From NCBI GenBank assembly GCA_036245805.1, contig BTRK01000001.1:1426001-1490000 (forward strand): a stretch of DNA of 64,000 bases, in the 5' to 3' direction. The notes beneath the pieces are model-generated. The model worked only from the letters and a program-made list of their open reading frames with translations, had not been told where the DNA came from and did not search any database. Position numbers and translations under genes: made by a program. Source of the DNA: Pristionchus mayeri (Eukaryota; Nematoda; Chromadorea; Rhabditida; Neodiplogasteridae). The stretch's first letter is position 1, and each line of letters starts with the position of its first letter. Positions 43,301 through 55,300 of this stretch are shown in pieces.

Positions 43301-46300
43301 CTAAAAGCCGGCTCTTGAAATTTCAAAAGTTTGAAAATTCATAACATGCTTCAAAGTTGAGTAGAAACTTCGACAAACACATAAAAATGATCGCCAGGGC
43401 GAGATGAACTACGTTTCTGTTGAGGTCGAAAACCAAAAAAAAATATTAAGTATTGATATTGTAGAAAGTGTTTTTTTCCGAAGTCCAACAGTTGAAAAAA
43501 ATCAATGTCGTGAAAAAAAATATTCCAATTGCAAATGAGATATCTTCGGATTCGGAATCTACATCATTTTTCTATATTTTCGAAAATCGCGAACGTGATA
43601 TCTAGCTTTTTTTGACCGAAAACATGTCCGGTCGCGTGTTTTTGCTCAGAATAGAAAATTTCACTTTCTAATTTTTGTGTCGAAATCGCTCAGATATATC
43701 TTTTCTTTCAATTTTCGATGCTTACCAACCCTTATATAACAATTCCCGTTGAAAAAACAAGATATTTCATTATTTTCAAAAATCATGTTTTTCTTAAATT
43801 TTCTCAAATTTTAGGTAGCAAAACACGATTTTTGAAAATATTGAAATCTTCGTTTTTTTTCGACGGGAATTGTTATATAAGGGTTAGTAAGCATCGAAAA
43901 TTGAAAGAAAAGATATATCTGAGCGATTTCGACACAAAAATTAGAAAGTGAAATTTTCGATATTGAGTAAAAACACGCGATCGGGCATGTTTTCGGCGAA
44001 AAAAAGCGCGATATCACGTTCGCGATTTTTGAAAATAGAACTTTATATGGTATAAAAATGACGTAGATTCAGAATCCGAAGAGATCTCATTTGCAAAAGG
44101 AATATTTTTTTTCACGACATCGATTTTTTCAACTTTTGGATTTCGATAAAACACACTTTCTACAATATCAATACTCTACATTTCTTTTGGCTTTCAACCT
44201 CAACACAAAAGTTGTTCATCTCGTCGTGGCGATCATTTTTCTATTTTTGGCGAAGTTCCTACTCAACTTTGAAGCATGTTATGAATATTCAAACTTTTGA
44301 AATTTCCAGAGCCGGCTTTTAGGCACTTTTCAATTTCCGGCTCCACAAAGTGAAATGGAATTTTCTTGACCTTAGGTACATCTACCACCAAAGTGGGGAT
44401 GAGATTGGAGCACTTTGAACAGTTTGTAAATGGGCACCTGCGATCTCTCAGAAGACCTCTGTTATGTTCTCACAGCACTACATCTTAAAAATTCAGAAAA
44501 AATGGCACTTCTGCAGAAGGCCGGACCAAGTTAAAACAATATTATCAATTCCCGTTACACGTTACCCATATAAGGGCGAGATTCTATGTAAGAGACCGGA
44601 TCGGTAAGAATCGATCATAATCGCCCCCCCCCCCCCCCCGGACACGATTCCTTAGGAATGAGATCCAGGCGCCCACATTGTATGTGTATGGACCCCTTAG
44701 CCTCAAGTATCACAGAGTACCATCAAATACCTGCTGCGTCAATTATAGGGTCGGAAATATGAAAAATCGAACAATCATATTTCCTAAACGCGATTAGATA
44801 CACTCATAGGTATAAAAACCGTAAACCTCTCATTTCAAAGCTCTCATCAAGCTCTTTTCGCTCCTAAAAATAAATTTGCTTCTATGCAAACACTTTTCAG
44901 AAACGCGGCCTTAATATTAGGGTGTCCCGAAAGTTCGTGCACTACTTTTTGAAAATATGTTTTTCAAATGTTATCAAACTTGCAAGGGGTAGTAATCGGC
45001 GCTGGATAGGGCATCCACTGTTCTTCCGTTTACATACTTCAGGGCTCGAAATCCTTCGAAATCCAATCGTTTTCGCAAAAAATAATATAATTAATCCTGA
45101 TCTATATAGAAACACCCCATTTACAGTTCTCTCATCTGAAGAGATATAAACCAGATTATCCGCTCCTGTGAGTTAGTAGTTCATTCTAAGCAGGTTTCCC
45201 AACATCCCACTGCCCCATATTGCATTGCTGAATTTTAACGAAACTCGTGATTTTCCACACAAAATTTTAAAAAGTTGAGAATTTCATTCCAAACATGGAT
45301 CTAAACGATTTCTATTTAACTAAAACTAAGAACTATTATTTTTTGAGTGGCTTGTCGTTCGAAGAAAGATTACAAAATTTAATAATTAAAAAAACGACAT
45401 CTTTAAAATTAATGAAAGTTGAAAGTTTTGCACTACTTCAGCTATCACTAAAGATAGCTGTTGAATGACTATTTTAAAAATAACTGCACACCCATCTCCT
45501 TCATTAGTTTCAATCCGGGTCTCACACAACAGTCTTAATTTGTGTTAGAAATTTTAAAACGACATGACCGAAAATCGACTTTTCAGGTAATTTCAGCGTA
45601 ATTAGATAGTATTTTCAGAGTATGATAGCGGAATCTGTTAGTAAACCTGCACATGTACAAAACACAAAACTTTATTTGATATGGTGCATTATAGTTCGAA
45701 AGCGAAAAAATAAGTAAAAATAGTGCACGAACTTTCGGGACACCCTAATAATAGCGCTGTTAAAACTCACTTCCATGAAGTCTGGTTTGCTTAGATCGAT
45801 TGAGCGCGAAAAATGAGTGGGGGTCACCCGGAGGAACATTTTGTTTTTTTGTTAAATTTGTTATTATGTGAAAAAAATCCTTTGGAGAATACTCAACTCT
45901 CAATATCGATTCAAGTTAATTTAATCTTAGTTTTTAGAATCAACTTGGCGGAACATAATTTGAAAAACCGTACTTACAGAGAACGTTTAAAAGTGTTTTG
46001 TGATGTGCATTAAAAACGATTTTAAATTGTAGCTTTTTAACCATGAATATATATTTTCAGGTGTGGCAATCATCTCATCGACCAGTGAAGCAACCAGGTG
46101 TAGACGTGGACGGAGTGGATATAGTGGCTATACTGAAGAGGAAAGATAAAAAGGCAAGAAAGATAACTTATGGAATTGCATCCTTTTTATCCGGTTGGCA
46201 CGACTCGATCGCTTTAACCACGGTCACACAGAAATTGAACGTGGGCGGGCGTTTTTGCAAGGAGATCCGTGATTCAAATTTTGCTGGCATGTGTGAGCTA

Positions 46301-49300
46301 GTAAGCTAAACTCCGCCTGCCAAATCCGTGAAAAATAAGCACGGCCCGTGCTTATTTTTCACGGGTGCTGTGCTGCACGGGTTCGTGATCGATGCGCCGC
46401 GCACGAAAGCGCTTAACTGAAGAAACGCGAGCGGAAAACAGTAGAAGAAAATTGTCAGATGTGAAATTATATAGTTGTTTTAATGTGCTTGGTACAATAC
46501 ATACAATATTATGGCATCACTTTTTATCTCAGAGGGAGAGAGGTTCTCGGAGAGAGGAGCCAATGGGTCTGACTGGGGAAGGGAGATCCTGTGGTGGCAG
46601 GCAAATGAAGTGATGACGTGGCATTAGCGAGGTAATCTGCGGGGAGAGAATAGGATTAGTGATAATGAGATTCGTTGGGAGATAAACAAGTGAGATGGTT
46701 CAGATTAAACCAGAATGTAGTTTGGGCAACCGTTATTAGGGGAAGACTGGCTTCCACTGTAACTTATATTGTTGTTAGTATGCACGGATAAGATATTACT
46801 AACCATATAATTACAACATTAACAGAATATTTTTTTTCAGTTTTTCATCCTCATAAAGCAGTACCGCATTCCGATGCGTGCATGGTGCCTCGAGTTCCCA
46901 GCCGGTCAGTGGAAAAAATTTTTTCGGGCTTCGGATTTTTTCGGGCTTTCGGGCTGATGAGAATTTGCGCATATATTTTTCAAAATTATCGTATTGACTT
47001 GCAAATTTCAGGGTGTCATACCTGTGGGTAGAATAGCTCCCACATGATGTGTCGCTACCTCAATATTTTGACATACCGATTTTGAAAAATGAAACTCAAA
47101 AGTTCCAATTAGTGCATACCTGCTAGACATATTGCATGAAATGTCTATTTTCCTGCAGTTTTCGTGTTGGAAGATAATGATGGGGACACTTTTTGCGTAA
47201 AATTCAGAAAGCAGTAGATGCAGAATTGAATTCTCTATCGACCTCTTTAATTCGTTATACAAAAATCGTTCATTGAAACCCATAAATTTAATGACACATT
47301 TCTCCAATTTGTCACCCTCACTCTAGTTGTCGTAAGGGTATATCTTAATTTGCATTTTTACATCATTGCACGCCATTGCGCCATGGCGAAGCATTGCGCT
47401 CCGACCGAATTGGGGCGCCAACAATTTTGGAAGAATACCGCCCCAGATCACTCAAATCGATCTTTTTGTTCAAGAAGAATAAGTCGTGGGTCAGGTATAA
47501 GGATAGTGCGAAAGAGTTCATTTGAAGCGAGAGTAAAGAAGGTGTGTAAGAAGATAAAGGGAGGGTGAGGCAAGCGAAATATGAAGGTCATTGTGGAAGA
47601 CGGCGGGGATGAAGATGTTGATGAGAACCTCGTTTTGTTCTGACGCTGAATTCCTCTCGGAGAAGCTACCTTTAGACCTCTCAGAAACCTCGCTTTACTT
47701 TGCTAATCTGCTGGATATCTCTCGGAGAGGAGGGTATGAGGATGAACGAAGTGATTGAGATGGATCGGATTTGTTAGTTATGTTATATATTTTTTGGTTT
47801 AGTTGTGTATTAGCGTTCATCTTTAAAGTTACCCAACACCCGTCGATTTTTTAAAATTAGCGCCAAGATAACGCCTTACCGCAAAAACCATGATCAGCAA
47901 AAATGCGTACCGTAATTTAGCGCGAATTTTCGAATTTTGGATTGCTTGATGTTGTTGACCTGTGAACAAATTTTTTTGTATACTACAGTATACAAAAATA
48001 TTCATGTTTCAAACCCCTCGCGCCAAATCGATCGTGATCAGGGTTGCATCGTCCATGTTTATGAAGCCGATTCTGCGATTAATTATGGATTTTCTGGTTT
48101 TATTAGTATTGCGTTTCTACTAGGTTCTTTCATGTCTATCAGTTTCAAGAATAATAATATAGGGCAGTTTTAAGGGTGTTGGGTAACTTTAAGAAATATT
48201 TTTGGGACTTAGATATGAAGCCGATCGCCTAAGAATCAAACAATGCCCCAATGTGTTTGGCACATCGATTTTTCGAAAATTTGTGAATTGGGGTTCTCAA
48301 GAGTGCTGATCATCATGGTCAACTTCATTTTGCGTCAACTCGATTGGTTGGGCTAGGCTGCATGTAGGCTGCACCTAGATTTGTGTACATAACTCCGGAA
48401 CCGATTGAGTAATTTATTTGAAAATTGTACGGAAGAAAAATAAGATACCTGCGACCACGTCAAGCTTAAATTTGCATATTTTATTTTCTGTAAACATAAG
48501 AAAATTCGATTCTCGAATATAGGCCAAAAGCCAAAAACGAGAACTACACAGTGAAATGCGCCATGTGCTGAGGATAATTTTTCATATGTATAGTTGGGGG
48601 TTTCGGCTCATCGGTTTTTTGCTGCATGTCCCATTCTCATCACACTGGACCGCTCAGGGTGCGCAGAGAGTGACGAATGAGAATGTGTTTCACTCCCACT
48701 AGTTATTCTTGATTTTACAGACGTCTCAAATAACAAGTGGGAATGAAACTCATTATCATTCGTCGCTCTCTGCGCACCCTGCGTGGTCCAGTGTGATGAG
48801 AATGAAAATACATGCAGCAAAAAACCGATGAGCCGAAACCCCCAACTATGCATATGAAAAATTATCCTCAGCACACGGCGCATTTCACTGTGTAGTTCTC
48901 GTTTTTGGCTTTTGGCCTATATTCGAGAATCGATTTTTTTTATGTTTACAGAAAATAAAATATGCAAATTTAAGCTTGACGTGGTTACAGGTATCTTATT
49001 TTTCTTCCGTACAATTTTCAAATAAATTGCTCAATCGGTTCCGGAGTTATGCACACAAAATCTAGGTGCAGCTTACATGCAGCCTGGCCCAACCGATCGA
49101 GTTGAAACAAAATGAAGTTGACCATGATGATCAGCACCCTTGAGAACCCCAATTCTTAAATTTTCGAAAAATCGCTTTGCCAGACCGTGTTCGATTCTTA
49201 GGCGAACGGCTTCATATTCCGAATAGACCTTCATATCCCATTGGGGCATTAATGTGGCGCACGAGCCAAAATGTTTATGTCAGAAAGATTTTAATGATCC

Positions 49301-52300
49301 GGTAGAAATTGGACAAGTGTGTCATTAAATTTGCGGGTTTTCATGAACGATTAAGAGGCCGGATCTGAGAACAGTCACCACTGCCCGGACATTCCGCCAA
49401 GAATTCCGATTCAGGCCTTGGTACTAATAGGACCTAGAGTGCTTAGGGTGGTAAATTGAAATTTCACAGGGATACTGCCTGGGTCGGGCAAAGGGGCCAG
49501 CCAGGTGCAGGTATGTAAAAAATTATGAAAATTCATATTTCCTCACCCGATCAAGCTAGACTCAAAAATATTTTTGCATTATAATAGGCACCCCCAAAGT
49601 GGTCTGGACCTCAATTGTAATCAAATTCGGCTCAACTTTGGGTGTGATAGTTTCGTCAACTATTTTACTTTTTCAGATGTTTTATTATGACGCACGAATT
49701 TCGGCAACAAATTTCGCGCGGTTCTATGGAGAAAATTCAGCCAGTCATACATTGAAACTATCACATTTGAAATTAGATCAACAATAAGTCATGAAAAATC
49801 GATCAGAGCATCGTAATGTCGTTATCGGAAAGCCTATTTTAAAGATTTTCGCACGTCCAGCGTAGTGCATGTGCTAATATTGAGTCGAAAACAACTTTTC
49901 ATGGACAAATCTACATAATCACAAAAAAGCTAAGGTTTCAAAACTTTGAAAAAAATCGATTTTCTCAGCCTCGGAATTTCTCATGCTCACAATCAACTAT
50001 ATTCGAATTTTCAAACATCTGTTGATGAACACCAGGTAATTATTGTAGTATGGACTAACATTAATATATCAACATAAAAGGGGATCCTCCTATACCCTTG
50101 CATCTGGTGAAATTTTGTCTCGAAAACGCAAAATCCCTGAGATGGTGCACACGTTTGGTTCGATTCTGACAATATGATCGACTGAATCAACAAGATATGA
50201 ACGTTTTTCAACGTATCAATAACATATTAGTTAGAAAATGTTGAAAACGACTAAATTTGAATCACTTTATAAAAATTTAAAATATGATCATCTACCGAAG
50301 AGCTGAAAAGGGAGAAAAAAATCAAATTGTGAAAACCAACCGAGATACACTTAAAATGGAGATACACTTAATTTTTGCATTACGCTATCATGTCCAAGTG
50401 TGCTCTGGTGCACCATCGGTATCGAATTCGAATTGATTCTAAATAGGAATTTTTTTCAGAAATATCTGATTTTGCATCAGAATTTTGATTTTCTTTGATG
50501 TATTTTGTGTTAATGTTGTAACGATTTCTATTTTGATATTTTTATTGGATGCCTGGGTGTATATGGTGCAAATATTAGGATGTTGCAAAAGTCTTGTGGT
50601 TTTTTGTGTCCGTACTTCGAACGATCATAACTCGCGCGTCTCAAATCTCAATGGCCAACAAACATGGCATTGTTTAGGGGTATGCTTGAACTTTGTTCAC
50701 ATATATTTCAATCACACCGATCTTGTAACCAACGCAAGGAATTATGATTAACCCAATTGCAAAAAAATCACACAATTTTGCTTTACATTTATTTATCTAG
50801 ATATTTGAAGGGAAAATCCATGAAACAACTTCATATTGTTGGCTGAGAAGTAGCATTGATATTCTTTCAAAAAAATAGGTTAGACCTGTCATATGAGTGG
50901 GTTTGAACCAAATTGCATGATAGCAAAATTATCAGCAGACGACGGCTACATGTGACTTTGCCGGGCTTTTATGAATGGAAGACCAAGCATACAGGCTCCG
51001 TCATGTGTATGATGTATGCATCCACAAAGAAGCTATATTCTCATAAAAAAATATTGGGGTTGCTTCTTTCTCCTTGCAGAAAATTTGAATTTCTTATTTT
51101 TCAGAAATATGCAAATTGAACACATAAATGCAACATGTAGTCATTTTGCAGATCAACTCATTCCTCGAAAGGGTGTAACTTCAAGCATCCATGAGAAAAA
51201 GAATTTATAGGGTGAAGATGGGAGCTTCATATAACCACCAGGGATTGAGCATTCATGCTTCAGAGGAAACAGAATATTGAGAAATGTGTCGTTTTCGATG
51301 GATGAATTTTCGTAATTTTAACTTGATCCTGTTCTCGCCTCTCTGATTGGGCAATGCTGATAGGGTGCGCATATGAAAGAGTATACAAGGCCTCATTAGT
51401 AATCAATATCCGGAAGTTCATCGATCAATCCAACAGGAAGATGGAAGGCAAGATATGAAAATTCCACAGGACTTTTGCAACAACCTAATACATATATGAA
51501 CTTTATTGCCCAAACAAATGAAAAGAAAAAATAAATCAAAGAAAATCAAAAATTTGATGCAAAAACAGACATTTCTGTAAAATTTCCATATTTAGAATCA
51601 ATTCGAATTCGATTCCGATGGTGCACCAGAGCACACTTGGACATGGTGGCATAATACAAAAATAATTTTGACTATATCGCGGTTGTTTTTCAAAATTTGA
51701 TTTTTTCTCCCTTTCCGGCTCTTCGACAGATAATCATATTTTAATTTTTTATAAAGTGTTTGAAATTTAGTCCTTTTCAACATTTTCTAACTGATATATT
51801 CTTGATACGTTGAAAAACGTTCATATCTTGTTGATTCAGTCGATCATATTGTCAGAATCGAACCAAACGTGTGCACCACCTCAGGGATTTTGCGTTTTCG
51901 AGACAAAATTTCACCAGATGCAAGGGTATAGGAGGATCCCCTTTTATGTTGATATATTAATGTTAGTCCATACTACAATAATTACCTGGTGTTCATCAAC
52001 AGATGTTTGAAAATTCGAATATAGTTGATTGTGAGCATGAGAAATTCCGAGGCTGAGAAAATCGATTTTTTTCAAAGTTTTGAAACCTTAGCTTTTTTAG
52101 TGTGATTATGTAGAGTTGTCCATGAAAAGTTGTTTTCGACTCAATATTAGCACGTGCACTACGCTGGACGTGCGAAAATCTCTAAAATAGGCTATCCGAT
52201 AACGACCTTACGATGCTCTGATCGATTTTTCATGACTTATTGTTGATCGAATTTCAACTGTGATAGTTTTAGTGTATGACTGGTTGCATGTTCTCCATAG

Positions 52301-55300
52301 AACCGCGCGAAATTTTTGCCGAAATTCGTGCGTCATAATAAAACATCTGAAAAAGTAAAATAGTTGACGAAACTATCACACCCAAAGTTGAGCCGAATTC
52401 GATTTCAATTGAGGTCCAGACTACTTTGGGGGTGCCTATTATAATGCAAAAATATTTTTGAGTATAGCTTGATCGGATGAGAAAATATGAATTTTCATAA
52501 TTTTTCACTATACCCGCGCCTGTCTGGCCGCTTTGCCCGACCCAGGCGGTATCCCTGTGAAATATCAATTTACCACCCTAAGTACTCTAGGTCCTATTAG
52601 TACCAAGGCCTGAATCGGAAATCTTGGCGGAATGTCCGGGAGGGGGGCCCAAATGGTAACTCTCCTCAGATCCGACCTCTTAATATTCTGAAATAGATTT
52701 AGCACGCGAAAAAATTGATTTGAAAAGGTATTAGCAAAACTTCATGCATCGGACAGGGATCTTGGTCGATGAATACGTGATAGAAAATTAGCCGTAAGAC
52801 ATAATTGGGGACCGAAATTTATATCTATACCTATATATAAAGCGCTGTGTGATTCCGTCTGTCCGGATTGCGAAACAGTTGCGAAACGATTACGAAATGG
52901 GGAGGGAGAGAGATCGCGCGTCAACAAGTTGCGAAACGAGTGATTGCGAAACCTACTCCGCTAGGACAGGGCCCCCGCCAAAGGCGGGGGGGGGGGGGGG
53001 GAGGCAGCCGGACTAGCAACGAATAAATTAGGTCGATGGAGAATTGAATTCTGCATCTACTGCTTCTTGAATTTTACGCAAAAAGTATCCCCATCACTCA
53101 CGAAAAATAGCTTGAAAATCAATTTTCATGCAATAATTCTTACGAAAACTTAGGTTCCGGCATAACTTTTCATGCTATTTTGAATGGAATGATATATATC
53201 ATGCCTTTAGATATTGAGTTTCATTTTTCAAAATCGGTAGGTCAAAATGTTGAGGTAGCGACACATCATGTGGGAGCTATCCTACCCACAGCTATGACAC
53301 GATAATTTTAAAGTATTGTGATCTTAACGCGTTTTAATAATGACATTGAAAGAGCTATACTCATATTCATATATGATATATATCTTCTCTTGAATACAGG
53401 AATGATTGATGCAAACGAGGACGTCGAGCAGGCGGCGATTCGCGAGATGAAGGAGGAAACGGGCTACACACCTCAGAGGGTGTTGCACAGGCATGACTTG
53501 CACTGATAACTAGGGATGGCGAAAGGGATCCGGATTATCTATTTCGAGCGTTGCCTCGCGCGCGGTTAAATGGATAATCGAAACTATCCGTTATATTTTT
53601 ATATAATTTTTGATAATGGATAATTCAAATGACCAAGGAACCGTATTGCCATCCCTAGTGATACTGTCCTAGAAAATATTTTATAGTTCCATGTTGGCAG
53701 GTCGCACGGAGTGCAGGGTCTCGATCCAGGACTCACTGACGACTCGGTGCAGTTCGTGGTAGTGGAGGTGAGTAGATGATACTGAATTGTGACTACTCGA
53801 ATAAATCCTATCGCGAGATGGCAATTGAGAAAATTACACCGAAAAGTAGGAAGAGTAAACCATAAAGTACACCAAAATCATCCTACCCTCATCTAAGTGC
53901 GCTTTAAGGTGTTTCAAATGATGCTCCAATTTTCGTTGTTAGGATTTCTACATCTGCCTTCACCTTCGAAATTTAGAATGCCAAACTATGACTAACTTAT
54001 GATGCATTTATCGCCGCCGCTCCCCCCCCCCCCCCTCATTGCTACGTCAGAATTACTCGTCCAGGGGGCTCAAACGACGAGAAATGAGGAGTCAAATCTC
54101 CTCTCCAGCGGGTCAGAATGAACGATTTGAGGGGTCTGGAGAGAGGGTAAAATCGAGCTCGGAAAGAGGTGAAATGTAGTCAAGTTAAAACACGTTCTCC
54201 GTAAGACTGAAGGTAGGATGGCACAACTCGGTCAAAATGGTCGCCCGGAGCTCAAACTTGGGGAATGTGACCCCTGGGGGCAAAGAACTTTTCAACCGAA
54301 AGCGCGACCCGAAATATCGATTTTTGATCTACCAAAATCGAGTTTTCAGATTTCGGATTTCGGCATCGACTGATAGCTCATTCGAAAGAGCGTGAAAAGC
54401 TATGATAGAAACCCAAAAGAATCCAGAATTCATCCACGTTGACGTGAGATATAGCTCGATGAGCGCACTTTTTCATCGATTTTGGTAGATCACCACTCTG
54501 AAACCCACTAAGATATCATTTGCGGATTCTAGTTTCGAGATATATTATGTATTTTTCAATGCTGATCACGATGCAGTCTTGGTCAATGTCGATTTCTTGT
54601 TGGCGAGTACTCATTCAAAAGCTCAACCACGCACTTCTGAATGAAAATTTACAGACTTCCGATTTCGGTCACGTGCTATAGCTCATTCGAAAGAGCATGA
54701 AAAGTTATATCGGAAACCAGAAGGAAACCAGAATCCATCAACGTTGACGTCATTTATTCATGATCATTTAAAATTCTTCACGCGAAACGACGTGAAGTAT
54801 TTCGACTATATCATTTTCACATTACATTTTGGTGACTTGGGATATCGAAATTCGAATTCAACGCATAAAACTACACCAGAAAATACATTTGGCAAAAGAT
54901 TTCACGATTTAAACTTTTTCGCTATTTTTCAGGCCACAATTTTCAACAGAAAAATCGAATTTCAACATGTCGTCGAAAAGTTAACAATTTATGGATTTTC
55001 TAACGTATTTTTATGTGTAGAATTCGAATTTCGATATCCCAAGTCACCAAAATGTAATATGAAAATGATATAGTCGAAATACTTCACGTCGTTTCGAGTG
55101 AAGAATGTTAAATGATCATGTATAAATGACGTCAACGTTGATGGATTCTGGTTTCCTTCTGGTTTCCGACATAACTTTTCATGCTCTTTCGAATGAGCTA
55201 TAGCACGTGACCGAAATCGGAAGTCTGTAAATTTTCATTCAGAAGTGCGTCATGGTTGAGCTCTTCAATGAGTACTCGCCAACAAGAAATCGGCATTGAC

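Noticed and set aside
54744..55073. 109-codon frame
   Set aside because: Spans the centre of the 54185-55706 palindrome and reads both arms.
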